64,000 nucleotides of DNA from Leptospira meyeri (GTDB taxonomy: Bacteria; Spirochaetota; Leptospiria; Leptospirales; Leptospiraceae): NCBI RefSeq assembly GCF_004368965.1, contig NZ_SORO01000003.1, positions 124,001 to 188,000 of the forward strand, written 5' to 3'. Numbering within the stretch: position 1 is the first letter of the stretch; each line of letters opens with the position of its first letter. Below, in pieces: positions 17,692-27,400 of this stretch. The notes beneath the pieces are model-generated. The model worked only from the letters and a program-made list of their open reading frames with translations. It ran no database searches and was not told where the DNA came from. The translations under genes were made by a program, and so were the position numbers.

Positions 17692-18849
17692 TTAATATCG
17701 AAACGGTTTTATCAGTTTCGTCCAACGACTTTCCGATTCTTTCAAATACATCTCAAGGTCAGAATCCGATCGTTTTCCGTACAAATAGTCTAATAAAATT
17801 GAATCGCCGGCAAGAAGCTCAATCGCAGGGCGATCCGAACGAAATTCGTAGACTCCTTTTAAATATTCAAATTCTGTTGGGAACAATTCTAACATTTGTC
17901 TCAAAAAGTATAAAACAAAATAAAGAGAATGAAATTGTTTAGGTTTTAATACCATGAGTTGGTAACCTTCACAAATGGAACCGGCATACTTATGAAATGT
18001 AGGTAAAAAACGTAAATTACGTAAAATATAATTTCCTGATTGATGGGAGACCATCCGCTTGTCCAACTCTTCCTTCACCTTACCGACTAAATAAGGAGCT
18101 CCAAATGTTTCAAAAGGTTTGGTTGTTCCTCTTCCTTCCGACAAATTAGTTCCTTCCAAAAGGCACATTCCTGGATACACAAAACAAGTGTTTTGTGTTG
18201 GTATATTCGGTGAAGGAGGAACCCATTCAAAACTTGATATAGATTTTGGATGAAACACACCAACAGGTACAACAATTACATCCACTTTTAATTGAAAAGT
18301 TTCATTATAATATGATAACAATCCGCCTGGAGTCAAACCATGCCTATGCAAAACCGAAGTGACACCGACAAAAGATTCGAATTCTTTTTGGAGAGGTGTT
18401 CCTTCGACTTTATTACCGATGGGGTTTGGAGAATCGATCACTAAAAAAAGAGGAGCCTTTCCTGTTTCCTGTTTTATGCGCGAAATTTCGCATAAAATAT
18501 AATAAGCTGTTGTTAAAAACGTATAATACCTGGAACCAACATCTTTTATATCAATGATGATCACATCCACATTGATTAAACTTTCTCGTGGTGGAACTAA
18601 ACTTGATTCTTCCTTTCCATACAGATTGACAATCTGCATATTTCCAAAAAGGTACTTTAGTTCATCCCCACTTACTTGGTCTTGTAACTCAGCAAAGAGT
18701 CCGTGTTCTGGCAAAAATATAGTTTTTAGATCAAAAATTTCAGAATAAGTTTGAAAATGGTACTTCCCTTGATGACCAAAAGCACTTTGGTTGGTGAGAA
18801 TGGCCGCCTTACAGCCGCTTAACTTAGTTATGTTTTTTAAAAATTTCAT
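17692..18849 (-). CDS. DUF1343/NamZ-like exo-beta-N-acetylmuramidase
   Basis: 385 residues with DUF1343 landmarks: AILTNQSAF, FLPEHGLFAE, the DVGSRYYTF motif, IDSPNPIGNKVEGTP, and the highly conserved VYPGMCLLEGTNLSEGRGT. The family includes NamZ, an enzyme that removes terminal MurNAc from peptidoglycan fragments during recycling. No signal peptide is visible, which would place it in the cytoplasm, although many family members are secreted. The start overlaps the tyrA stop by four bases, an unexpected partnership with aromatic amino-acid genes. Confidence 0.85.
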   Translation of the reverse strand: MKFLKNITKLSGCKAAILTNQSAFGHQGKYHFQTYSEIFDLKTIFLPEHGLFAELQDQVSGDELKYLFGNMQIVNLYGKEESSLVPPRESLINVDVIIIDIKDVGSRYYTFLTTAYYILCEISRIKQETGKAPLFLVIDSPNPIGNKVEGTPLQKEFESFVGVTSVLHRHGLTPGGLLSYYNETFQLKVDVIVVPVGVFHPKSISSFEWVPPSPNIPTQNTCFVYPGMCLLEGTNLSEGRGTTKPFETFGAPYLVGKVKEELDKRMVSHQSGNYILRNLRFLPTFHKYAGSICEGYQLMVLKPKQFHSLYFVLYFLRQMLELFPTEFEYLKGVYEFRSDRPAIELLAGDSILLDYLYGKRSDSDLEMYLKESESRWTKLIKPFRY

Positions 18850-19739
18850 TTGAGTTTACGGATTTCTTCTTTGTTCACCATTGCCAATTCCCATATTTTT
18901 CGAATTTGGGTTTCATCAAAAGAACCATTGGATCCAAAAAGATTTCGAAACTCTAATAATTGTTGAATCAAATCATCAATCGACTGGCATAAAAACACTT
19001 GATTTTCTTTAAAGATTGAAATCCACATATCCGGATTGGATCCTGCAATCCTTGACATATCACGAAACCCACCCCCAGTAATTGGTTTAGGAGATTCCAA
19101 AATTTCTTTTTTGGTTGTAGAATTTGATCCAGCTACATTGACAAGTAAGGTAGAGATAACATGAGGAAGATGAGAAAGGTATGCCAATGTTTCATCATGT
19201 GATTTGGAGTCCATTTCCAAAGTCCAGGAACCTATTTTTTCCCAAAATGAACGAACCCATTCCAAACTGGTATTTGATGCAGATTTAGGTGAAGTTAAAA
19301 TACAAAGTTTATCAACATATAAATCTTCGATGGCTGCTTCTGGGCCAACCTGCTCAGACCCGCACATAGGATGGGTAGAAATATAATTATGAGCCAAGTC
19401 TCCAAAATAGGATTCCACTGCAGATACAATTGTTTCTTTAGTAGATCCTAAATCGATATAGATTGTATCTCCCGATTTTGGAAGAGTTGGAATGATTTTC
19501 AAAATAGATTCAACAGGTGTACTAAAAACCACCAAATCATAGTTAGACCAATTAGGTGTAAGAAATTCATTCTGCAAAAAAACAAAATTCGCAAGTTGTT
19601 TGTTCAAAATCGTGGATTTACTTTTTTCAGAACGAACCACCGCTGAAATTTCTGTACTTGGAAATTTCTGACGAATCGAGAGTGCAAGGGATCCGCCCAT
19701 AAGACCCATTCCATAAATCAAAACTCTGGATAGATTCAT
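18846..19739 (-). CDS. tyrA: Prephenate dehydrogenase
   Basis: Oxidatively decarboxylates prephenate to 4-hydroxyphenylpyruvate in tyrosine synthesis. In 297 residues it shows the dinucleotide-binding GMGLMGGSLALSI at the N-terminus, VVFSTPVESI, DLGSTKETIV, the STHPMCGSEQVGPEAA substrate loop and SHLPHVISTLL. No ACT or chorismate mutase domain is attached. It overlaps pheA and the NamZ-like gene by four bases at each end, so the three are translated as a unit. Confidence 0.93.
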   Translation of the reverse strand: MNLSRVLIYGMGLMGGSLALSIRQKFPSTEISAVVRSEKSKSTILNKQLANFVFLQNEFLTPNWSNYDLVVFSTPVESILKIIPTLPKSGDTIYIDLGSTKETIVSAVESYFGDLAHNYISTHPMCGSEQVGPEAAIEDLYVDKLCILTSPKSASNTSLEWVRSFWEKIGSWTLEMDSKSHDETLAYLSHLPHVISTLLVNVAGSNSTTKKEILESPKPITGGGFRDMSRIAGSNPDMWISIFKENQVFLCQSIDDLIQQLLEFRNLFGSNGSFDETQIRKIWELAMVNKEEIRKLK

Positions 19740-20827
19740 GTAGGAAAAGATCCGGCAGTTGGGTAGGAACCTAAAAGTTTAAACAAAGTACATTGTGACT
19801 TTACTTTTTCTAAAAGCTCCGCAATTTTTGGCTCTTCTTTGTGACCAATAAAATCAACGAAAAAATGATATTCCCATAAGTTTCGTTTTAACGGTCTTGA
19901 TTCAATTTTTGTTAAGTTGACCGAAGCATCATTAAAAGTTTTTAAAATAGCAAACAAAGAACCCGTTTGGTTCGGAATAGAAAATACTATGGATGTTTTA
20001 TCTTCTTTCGTTTTTGGTGATTCTGTTTTTCCAATGACCAAAAACCTGGTTGTATTTCCCGAATAATCTTCAATCCCTTCAGCAATTACATTTAAATGAT
20101 AAATTTCACCAGCAATTTTGGATGCAATCGCAAGGCCGTCTTTTCTCTCAGAAACTAATTTTGCCGCCATAGCTGTGGAGGATGTATCCACAACCTCCAC
20201 ACTTGGAAGGTTAGCAGAAATCCAATTGCGGCATTGTTCGTTTCCAATTCGAATTCCATAGATTTTTTTCACAAGAGAAAGGTCTGTTTCAAATCCGAGT
20301 AGAGAAAAAGAAATTCTTTGGTATAACTCAGAATAAACGAAAAGATCTGTTTCTAAAAACATATCCAAGGTGGAACTGACTTGGCCTTCTGTGGAATTTT
20401 CTACAGGAACCACTCCGTAATCCAACTTTCCTTCCTCTACCATCCGAAACACATCAGGGATCGAAGTTTGCGGAACCGCTTCAATGGATGTTCCAAATTT
20501 GGCACGTAAAGCAGAATGAGAAAAACTTCCTTCTGGGCCTAAAAAACCAATCTTTAACGGGTGTTCCAAGGCAATGGTTCCTGACATCATCTCCCTGTAG
20601 ATAGCACGAATCACGGAAGCGGGAAGTGGACCACCGGATAGTTTCGTTACTTTTTCATATACATCTTTTTCACGATCCGGGCGGTAAATGGGCCCACCAG
20701 ATTCTTTTTTGACACGGCCAATCTCTTGTGCAAAACCAGCACGTTTTTGAATGAGAGCTATGATTTCAGTGTCTAATGAATCGATACCAGCACGGAGTTT
20801 TTTTAGTTCTTCTTCTGCACTGCTCAT
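19736..20827 (-). CDS. pheA: Bifunctional chorismate mutase/prephenate dehydratase
   Basis: 363 residues in three parts. An AroQ-type chorismate mutase occupies residues 1-90 (LRAGIDSLDTEIIALIQKR, RPDREKDVYEKV). Prephenate dehydratase follows (FLGPEGSFSHSALR, VVPVENSTEGQV, SGNTTRFLVIG). A C-terminal ACT regulatory domain has the phenylalanine-binding ESRPLKRNLWEYHFFVDF. It makes phenylpyruvate from chorismate, likely with Phe feedback. It abuts scpB directly and overlaps tyrA by four bases. Confidence 0.95.
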   Translation of the reverse strand: MSSAEEELKKLRAGIDSLDTEIIALIQKRAGFAQEIGRVKKESGGPIYRPDREKDVYEKVTKLSGGPLPASVIRAIYREMMSGTIALEHPLKIGFLGPEGSFSHSALRAKFGTSIEAVPQTSIPDVFRMVEEGKLDYGVVPVENSTEGQVSSTLDMFLETDLFVYSELYQRISFSLLGFETDLSLVKKIYGIRIGNEQCRNWISANLPSVEVVDTSSTAMAAKLVSERKDGLAIASKIAGEIYHLNVIAEGIEDYSGNTTRFLVIGKTESPKTKEDKTSIVFSIPNQTGSLFAILKTFNDASVNLTKIESRPLKRNLWEYHFFVDFIGHKEEPKIAELLEKVKSQCTLFKLLGSYPTAGSFPT

Positions 20828-21457
20828 TTAAGACCCTTCTTGTAATTCTTCCGGTAGTGTGCTTGTATCAAAATCAGGATTCATTTCTGTTTCATCAGTC
20901 ACAATGATAGACTCTGGTGTGAATTCTTCAAATTTGAGTTCTTTCACTTCCACAGGTGTAGGAAGATCGGTGAGTTTGCTAAGACCAAAGTGTAACAAAA
21001 ATTCGTTGGTAGTTCCGTACAAAGTGGGTCGACCAGGAACTTCCTTTTGTCCTACAGCTTTCACTAGTTTTTTAGACATAAGACTTGCTACCATAGCGCG
21101 AGAAGACACACCGCGGATTTCATCCAGTTCTGTCAGTGTAATTGGTTGTTTGTAAGCAATGATGGCAAGAGTATCCAAAGTCCCGCGAGAGAGAGTTTCT
21201 CTTTTTTTATCTTTAAAGATATGAGCTAATATTTCGCTATATTTTTGGTTGGTGATAAACTGGTAACCACCGGCGATTTCTCTCAGTAAAAAACCGCCTT
21301 CTTTTTCTTGGTAGTCTAAGATTAGTTCGTCGAGGAGTTCCCGGGCTTTTGTTTTTTCGATCCCGCAAGATTTGGCAAGTGCAGACAATTTGATTGGATC
21401 TGAAGATAAAAAAAGAAGTGCCTCAAGAAGGCCCTTAGTATAAGTTCTTTCTTCCAA
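20828..21457 (-). CDS. scpB: Chromosome segregation and condensation protein ScpB
   Basis: 209 residues. Two winged-helix domains are visible (LLEALLFLSSDPIKLSALAK and ETLSRGTLDTLAIIAYKQPIT). The family motif is TLDTLAIIAYKQPIT followed by IRGVSSRAMVASL and GRPTLYGTT. ScpB dimers bind the ScpA kleisin and the SMC heads. The C-terminus is acidic. It is six bases downstream of scpA, the usual partner arrangement. Confidence 0.94.
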   Translation of the reverse strand: MEERTYTKGLLEALLFLSSDPIKLSALAKSCGIEKTKARELLDELILDYQEKEGGFLLREIAGGYQFITNQKYSEILAHIFKDKKRETLSRGTLDTLAIIAYKQPITLTELDEIRGVSSRAMVASLMSKKLVKAVGQKEVPGRPTLYGTTNEFLLHFGLSKLTDLPTPVEVKELKFEEFTPESIIVTDETEMNPDFDTSTLPEELQEGS

Positions 21458-21463
21458 ATGAAT

Positions 21464-22207
21464 CTAAACCTTGACTATTTTGATTTCACCGAAAACTGCA
21501 TGTTGGAGGACTTTGCAAACTCGGATTTTAACAACTTCTAATACGGCAAGGAAGGCAGCGACGATTTCTTTTTTTTCCGGTTTTTCTGTTTCGAACAAAT
21601 CCATAAAGTGGATTTCCCCGGTTTTTTCTAAAAGGCCCTGTAAATAGGCCATTTTGTCCTCTACGGAGTATTGGCTGACACCTTCGTAGATTGGGACGAG
21701 ATCCTCAATTTCATTAGAACTCTCTTGCTCCAAAATCGAATTGAATGCAGAGATCAAATCCACAAGGCTTACATCCAACCAAACTTCCGTTTCATCCAAA
21801 ACCTGATTGGTTTCCCGGGTAAACATACCTGCGGTGAGCCTGTCCAGTTCTGCCAAACGTTGTCCGGCCATTTGAAACTTTTTGTGTTCGAGTAATTTAT
21901 CGACGAGTTCTTTGGGAAGGGGAGGATCATAATCCTCTTCCTCAAAACCAGGATCTGGCAATAAGGCTTTGGATTTTAGATACACCAAATGAGATGCCAT
22001 CACAGCAAACTCAGATGTAAGTTCAATCGATAAGGACTGACTGGTTCTCAAAAATTGAATGAAATCGGATGTGATACGCGAAAGGGAGACTTCAAAAATA
22101 TCAACCTTATAACTATCAATCAGAGACCATAAAACCGTTAAAGGTCCTTCTGTCAGTCCTCCGTCCTGGTTTTGCCACCGGACGATAAACTCCGGGGTTT
22201 GGGACAC
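21464..22207 (-). CDS. scpA: Segregation and condensation protein ScpA
   Basis: A kleisin subunit of the SMC-ScpAB condensin, 247 residues. The N-terminal helix-turn-helix region has GPLTVLWSLIDSYKVDIFEV and SRITSDFIQFL. The segment FAVMASHLVYLKSKALLP is the family hallmark, and the C-terminal winged helix (VAAFLAVLEVVKIRV) contacts the SMC head. It follows cheY by three bases, which places a cell-cycle gene directly behind the chemotaxis genes. Confidence 0.94.
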   Translation of the reverse strand: MSQTPEFIVRWQNQDGGLTEGPLTVLWSLIDSYKVDIFEVSLSRITSDFIQFLRTSQSLSIELTSEFAVMASHLVYLKSKALLPDPGFEEEDYDPPLPKELVDKLLEHKKFQMAGQRLAELDRLTAGMFTRETNQVLDETEVWLDVSLVDLISAFNSILEQESSNEIEDLVPIYEGVSQYSVEDKMAYLQGLLEKTGEIHFMDLFETEKPEKKEIVAAFLAVLEVVKIRVCKVLQHAVFGEIKIVKV

Positions 22208-22210
22208 GAT

Positions 22211-22573
22211 TTATAAACCTAGTGCTTTTGCTGCAGCTTGTTGCAATCTTTCTGGAGGGAAAGGTTTTACAACAAAATCCTTTACACCCATTTTAATTGC
22301 TTTTGCCAGTAAATCTTCCTGACCCAGAGCTGTTACCATAATGATCTTAGCGGAAGCATCAAATTTAATGATTTCCTTTGTTGCTTCGATTCCGTCTTTT
22401 TCACGCATGGTAATGTCCATAGTGACTAAGTCCGGTTTGAGGTTTTTGTATTGTTCTACCGCAATATTACCGTTCTCAGCTTCACCTACGATCTCGTGTC
22501 CCGCACCAACTAACGCATCTTTTACGAGCGTTCTCATGAATTTTGCATCATCTACAACCAAAATTCTTGCCAT
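22211..22573 (-). CDS. cheY: Chemotaxis response regulator CheY
   Basis: A single 120-residue receiver domain. All functional residues are present: the acidic pair in LVVDDAKFMR, the phospho-acceptor Asp in VTMDITM, Thr in MVTALGQ and Lys in FVVKPFPP. When phosphorylated by CheA it binds the flagellar switch. It starts one base after the cheB stop and three bases before scpA. Confidence 0.94.
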   Translation of the reverse strand: MARILVVDDAKFMRTLVKDALVGAGHEIVGEAENGNIAVEQYKNLKPDLVTMDITMREKDGIEATKEIIKFDASAKIIMVTALGQEDLLAKAIKMGVKDFVVKPFPPERLQQAAAKALGL

Positions 22574-22574
22574 G

Positions 22575-23642
22575 TTAATTCCCTCTCGACTTTAATAATT
22601 CAATCATCTTTGGTACCAATTCATCCACTGGGAGAACAAAATCAATTCCTCCCAGTTCAACTGCAACACGGTTCATTCCGTATACGACAGATGTTGCTTC
22701 ATTCTGCGCCAGAGTAATACCACCTTTGGCGTGAATGTTGGTGATGGCCTGTGATCCATCTTTCCCCATTCCAGTCATAATCATGGATAGAAGATGGTCC
22801 CCACCATAAGCCTCCACCAAACTATCAAACAATACTTCAATCGAAGGCCTATGCCCATTGACCTGGCCCGTGTGGTTCAGCTCAATGTAATGGTCCTTTC
22901 CTTTTGTGACCACCGTCATCTGGTAATCACCTGGTGCAATGTAAGCGGTTCCAGACTGAACTAAGTCACCCTGTTCTGCTTCTTTCACTTGTATCTTCGA
23001 CAAGGAATTCAATCTATCTGCAAATGCCTTCGTAAACCCAGCTGGCATATGTTGCACCACAAAGATTGGTTTTGCAAAGTCTTCCGGAATCCCAGCAAAG
23101 ACTGTCTGCAATGCTTTTGGTCCTCCCGTGGAGGTCCCAATTCCGATAGCGTCTACTTTGATCGGTTTTTGAAAACTTTTATTTAATTGGCGTTCGGTTC
23201 TCTCAGGCCTTAGGAGAACTTCGATGCTCGGCTGCTTTGAATCAGAAAACCCTTTGATTTTTGCGGATAAAACCGCAGCTATGTCTTCCGGGGAGAACTG
23301 ATTTCCACTGGACGGCTTGGGGATAAAATCTACGGCTCCGAGTTCCAATGCCTTAAATGTGGCATCAGCCCCATGTTGTGTTAACACCGAAAGCATGATC
23401 ACATGACTTGGTAGTTTTAATTTTTTTATTTCTGCCAAAGCCGTAAGGCCATCCATGATGGGCATTTCGATGTCCAATACAATAAAATCAGGTTTCAGCT
23501 TCCCTGCCAAATCAATGCAGTCCATGCCGGTTTTGCCGGTGGCAATGACCTGCACTTCATCCTTCTTTGTGAGAGCATCACTTAGGATATTCCTCACGAG
23601 GAGTGAGTCGTCAATAATGGCAACGGTTGGCTTTTTATTCAT
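22575..23642 (-). CDS. cheB: Protein-glutamate methylesterase CheB
   Basis: 355 residues: an N-terminal receiver (IIDDSLLVRNIL, phospho-acceptor in VLDIEMPIMDGL) joined to a methylesterase domain with the catalytic Ser in GIGTSTGGPKAL, His in VVQHMPAGFTKAFA and Asp in MTGMGKDGS. It removes methyl groups from chemoreceptors during adaptation. It overlaps cheA by four bases. No cheR or cheD lies in this window, so the methyltransferase must be encoded elsewhere. Confidence 0.95.
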   Translation of the reverse strand: MNKKPTVAIIDDSLLVRNILSDALTKKDEVQVIATGKTGMDCIDLAGKLKPDFIVLDIEMPIMDGLTALAEIKKLKLPSHVIMLSVLTQHGADATFKALELGAVDFIPKPSSGNQFSPEDIAAVLSAKIKGFSDSKQPSIEVLLRPERTERQLNKSFQKPIKVDAIGIGTSTGGPKALQTVFAGIPEDFAKPIFVVQHMPAGFTKAFADRLNSLSKIQVKEAEQGDLVQSGTAYIAPGDYQMTVVTKGKDHYIELNHTGQVNGHRPSIEVLFDSLVEAYGGDHLLSMIMTGMGKDGSQAITNIHAKGGITLAQNEATSVVYGMNRVAVELGGIDFVLPVDELVPKMIELLKSRGN

Positions 23643-26600
23643 GATTTATGAATCAAATCTACCAGCTCATCAAAATCTGGCAGGAATACCAAAACACCAA
23701 TTAGGTTACTACCTTGGTGATTAAATTCAGTATGCATGGACAAAAATTTTGTTCTTTCCGGTTTTACAATGTCGATCACATCCATAAAACTTCCAGTGAT
23801 CATCTCTGGAACTGAAGGTAAAATTTCCTTTTTCAGTTTATTCGAAAGAGAGTTCATCACGCTAGAACAAACGATATTGGAGATTTCAGATAAAACAGAA
23901 ACCATATCCTCTGATAGTTTATGAAGGCTACCTTCTGCATACTTTGCATCTTCTGACCCAAGTAACTCTTTTGCAATTTCGGATCCATTTTCTTCTGAAA
24001 ACATCATAAGAAGGTTTCCGTTTAGGTCTCCCGTCATACGAATTTTCATTCCAAAAAATTGGTCCATCGAATATCGGAATTCTTTCGCCAATCCTTCTCT
24101 ATCGGTAAGTTTGATTTCTGGAATAAAAAGTTCCACCTCTTTACCAACTAACTGAGACAAAACGACACCGGCATTCATCATACCCGTATTTACAATATTC
24201 TCCAGTTTTTTGATATCTTTGGAAGACATGATCTCGTTAATAGCTTCCGAATTTAAGGCAGCAACCTGATTCAATCTTTCTTCTTTTTGTTCCACAAAAC
24301 CTTTAATGATTTCTGCGGCTTGTTCCCTTTCTGTTAACTTAACATTCTCAATTTTTGCAACATCAGCCAAACGGTGGATTTCATCTGTTTTGTGATCAAT
24401 CACAAGTGTAGCTGTTGCCGATTTAGTAGATTCGCCAGAATCCCCGTTCACTTCTGTTTCTGTTTTGATCACTTCGGTAGTGATTTTCAGATTGGTAGCC
24501 GGTTCTTCTGCAAACACCTCTTCTTTTGGAACAATGACGTGTTTTTCTATTTTATGTTTATCTTTTTTAACTCGTGATTTGTCCTTGGCGCGTAACTCAA
24601 TCAACTTCGCATTATAGCGATTTGTTGGATGGTTTGATTTAAACATAAATTCAGAATCAGACATCTCCAAAGAACGAATGGTAGAAGCCCTCTTCATCAT
24701 TTCACCAGCAACTAACTTATCAGACCAATCAATTTTATCTGCAGCAATTTCAACAAGTCCAGGAATGTCCAAAACAAGAATGATAGTTCCATCTCCCATG
24801 ATGGTGGCGCCCGTTAGGCCTTGGATGTCTTTAAAGTTTTTACCAAGGGATTTGATTACGGTTTCATGTTTTCCAATCAAATCATCGACCATAAAACCAA
24901 GTTTTCTTGTTTTATAGTTCACGATGACCACAGGAACTTCCACCATATCTTGTTTGTCTGCAAGGCCAAGGATACGATTCAAACGATAGATTGGCAGAAC
25001 CTCTCCACGTAAGTTGATGATCTCATGGCCTTCTAAAGTAGTGATTTGGTCCAAGTTGACCTTAATGGTTTCAGAAACTTCGGAAAGTGGGAAAGCATAC
25101 ACTTCTTCTTCCATAATCACAAGGATAGATGGGATGATGGCAAGTGCTTGCGGGAAAGATAAGGTAAAGGATGAACCTTTTCCTTCTTCCGAATGGATGA
25201 GGATTTTGCCCTTAAACTCTTCGATGAGTTTATTGACGACGTTCATTCCCACACCACGGCCAGAAATATCGGAGATTTTATCAGCAGTCGAAAATCCTGG
25301 CGCAAAGATAAATTGAAAGATATCGGATTCAGAAAGATTCTGTGCATCCGATTCATTTACAAGTCCACGTTCAATGGCTTTTTTAAGGATTTTATCTTTG
25401 TTCAATCCCTTTCCATCATCTCGAATTTCGACAAGGATATTGGACCCACCTTGGTAGGCATTGAGTTCCACGGTTCCTTCTTCCGGTTTTCCAGCGGAAC
25501 GTCTTTCTGCAGGAGACTCAATCCCATGATCTACGGAATTACGAATGAGATGAATGAGTGGTTCTCCAATCGCATCGATTACCTTTTTATCAAGTTCAGT
25601 GTTTTCACCACGTAAAACCAAATTAACTTGTTTGCCAGTTTCCAAAGAAAGATCACGAATGAGCCTTGTGAATCGGTTGAATACAGATCCAATCGGAACC
25701 ATTCTAATATTCATGATTCCAGTTTGTAAGTCTTTGGAAATCCGGTTAATTTGATCGATTTTTCCTTTGAGTTCATTGAATAATGAATCTTCTCCAAACT
25801 GAGCCACTAAATCATCATAGATCTTTTGGAATCCGGAGTTGGTAATGACTAGTTCTCCCACGTTATTCATGAGTTGGTCTAGTTTGTCAGAAGATACTTT
25901 AATGGTTCTCATCACGACTTTAGAATCTGTGACAGCTTTTTCAAAGTTAGCAGATCCCTTTACGATCTGTTTTTCATCTGAATCTGGTTGTGCGACCATA
26001 GTTTTTGTTGATGGAGCGTTAGAGGAGTCAGTCTTTTTTTCAAGTGCTTCCATTTCTGTTTCAGGTAGTATTATTTCTTCCACAGATAGTGTATCCACCA
26101 TATCGATGTTACACTGAACATGTAATTCATGGCGATTCAGTTTAGTGACGGTTACAAAGGAAAGTGCAAAACTGCCCTGACCATTGTCCAATGCATCCTC
26201 AGAAGGATTACATTTAATAATAACACCAGATTGTTTTACTGATTGCAAAATCAAAAGAAGACGTAGGTTTTGCATCGGGGTTTCATCTTTTAATTTTAAC
26301 TGAACAGAAAAGGCAGTTAGATCGTTATCTTCTTTTAGGGACTGACGGATTTCCGAAATTTCTTCCTCATTTAAAGCAATCGGAGAAGGAGAACCTTCTT
26401 TCGATTTCTGAGCTTCAACTGATTTTGCAGAGTTTGCGCCGGAACCAGACTTGGTTGGTGAGGCTTCATAATCTTGGAGCTTTTTAATCATGTCAGTAAA
26501 AGGCGTTTCTACCTTTACACCGTTGGCAACTCCTTCGATCACTTGTTTGATCAAATCAAAACATTCAAACAGTAAATTAACAAGTTTGACATTAATTTCT

Positions 26601-26842
26601 AAACTACCTTCTCTAATTTTTTGCAGAAGGTTTTCCATCGTATGGGCTAAATCAGATAAATTATAAAGTCCAACGAAGGCAGATGAACTTTTTAAAGAGT
26701 GTGCCGCACGAAAGATGTCATTGATGATTTCCGGGTTTTCATGGTCCTTTTCGAGTTTCACCAAATTGGAATTCAATTCCTCAATTTGATCCTCAGATTC
26801 TTCCAGGAAAACTTCTGTGTATTCGCCTAAAATTCCAGCCAA
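23639..26842 (-). CDS. cheA: CheA histidine kinase fused to a C-terminal CheC/CheX-like domain
   Basis: 1067 residues, longer than a typical CheA (about 650-750). In order: an HPt domain with His48 (RAAHSLKSSSAF), a P2-like region around 160-260, dimerisation and ATPase domains (HLIRNSVDHGIE, RDDGKGL, SGRGVGMNVV), and a CheW-like P5 domain. After a charged linker, residues 863-1067 resemble CheC/CheX/FliY phosphatases. The second motif there fits S/D-x3-E-x2-N-x22-P exactly, with Ser982, Glu986, Asn989 and Pro1012. The first copy is degenerate (Asn for Glu). The kinase core is secure; the phosphatase role of the tail is inferred. Confidence 0.9.
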   Translation of the reverse strand: MAGILGEYTEVFLEESEDQIEELNSNLVKLEKDHENPEIINDIFRAAHSLKSSSAFVGLYNLSDLAHTMENLLQKIREGSLEINVKLVNLLFECFDLIKQVIEGVANGVKVETPFTDMIKKLQDYEASPTKSGSGANSAKSVEAQKSKEGSPSPIALNEEEISEIRQSLKEDNDLTAFSVQLKLKDETPMQNLRLLLILQSVKQSGVIIKCNPSEDALDNGQGSFALSFVTVTKLNRHELHVQCNIDMVDTLSVEEIILPETEMEALEKKTDSSNAPSTKTMVAQPDSDEKQIVKGSANFEKAVTDSKVVMRTIKVSSDKLDQLMNNVGELVITNSGFQKIYDDLVAQFGEDSLFNELKGKIDQINRISKDLQTGIMNIRMVPIGSVFNRFTRLIRDLSLETGKQVNLVLRGENTELDKKVIDAIGEPLIHLIRNSVDHGIESPAERRSAGKPEEGTVELNAYQGGSNILVEIRDDGKGLNKDKILKKAIERGLVNESDAQNLSESDIFQFIFAPGFSTADKISDISGRGVGMNVVNKLIEEFKGKILIHSEEGKGSSFTLSFPQALAIIPSILVIMEEEVYAFPLSEVSETIKVNLDQITTLEGHEIINLRGEVLPIYRLNRILGLADKQDMVEVPVVIVNYKTRKLGFMVDDLIGKHETVIKSLGKNFKDIQGLTGATIMGDGTIILVLDIPGLVEIAADKIDWSDKLVAGEMMKRASTIRSLEMSDSEFMFKSNHPTNRYNAKLIELRAKDKSRVKKDKHKIEKHVIVPKEEVFAEEPATNLKITTEVIKTETEVNGDSGESTKSATATLVIDHKTDEIHRLADVAKIENVKLTEREQAAEIIKGFVEQKEERLNQVAALNSEAINEIMSSKDIKKLENIVNTGMMNAGVVLSQLVGKEVELFIPEIKLTDREGLAKEFRYSMDQFFGMKIRMTGDLNGNLLMMFSEENGSEIAKELLGSEDAKYAEGSLHKLSEDMVSVLSEISNIVCSSVMNSLSNKLKKEILPSVPEMITGSFMDVIDIVKPERTKFLSMHTEFNHQGSNLIGVLVFLPDFDELVDLIHKS

Positions 26843-26860
26843 TGTCGTATCCCTTTCTCT

Positions 26861-27364
26861 TTACTTTGCGGATGAAACAAAATCAACAATTTGTTCCAAA
26901 TCCAAATTCAAAATCAAATGGTCTTCGTATCTAGATACTGACTCTACCATCTTACTATAGTTTAACGACAAGTCATCAGTTGTATAACTGATAAAATCTT
27001 TTTGGATTTTAACAACCTGTTTGACTTCATCAACAAGGACACCGATTCTTTTTTCATCTAACATGATGACGACGATTCTTGAAATTGGGAAAATTTCGGA
27101 ATCGGCTCCATGGAATCTTTTTTTCAAATCCACAATAGGAATGATCTCTCCACGAAGGTTAATGACACCTAAAATGTAATCATCTACATTGGGAATCCGA
27201 GTGATTAAAACTGGTTTTAAAATTTCATGCACCAGTAATAAACGAATCCCGAAAAATTCTTTATCAATGGTAAAAGTAAGGAACTGTTCCAAGTCTCCCA
27301 GATCGGACTCTTGTTCCATTTTGGTTTTTTCCGCCAGGGATGTGAGTAATGTTTCTTGGTCCAT
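26861..27364 (-). CDS. cheW: Chemotaxis coupling protein CheW
   Basis: 167 residues with the CheW fold: FLTFTIDKEFFGIRLLLVHEIL, then IPNVDDYILGVINLRGEIIPIVDLK and a final dimer-like LVDEVKQVVKI region. It bridges chemoreceptors and CheA at the inner membrane. It is the first gene of the cheW-cheA-cheB-cheY run, 18 bases before cheA and 36 bases after the 5-FTHF cyclo-ligase stop. Upstream genes may be transcribed with it. Confidence 0.93.
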   Translation of the reverse strand: MDQETLLTSLAEKTKMEQESDLGDLEQFLTFTIDKEFFGIRLLLVHEILKPVLITRIPNVDDYILGVINLRGEIIPIVDLKKRFHGADSEIFPISRIVVIMLDEKRIGVLVDEVKQVVKIQKDFISYTTDDLSLNYSKMVESVSRYEDHLILNLDLEQIVDFVSSAK

Positions 27365-27400
27365 ATGCTACCTGGAATCGTGTCAGAATCCTTCACGGAT

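Noticed and set aside
20828..22207. Possible attenuator or ACT-linked leader before pheA
   Set aside because: pheA abuts scpB with no intergenic space, so no leader is possible there.
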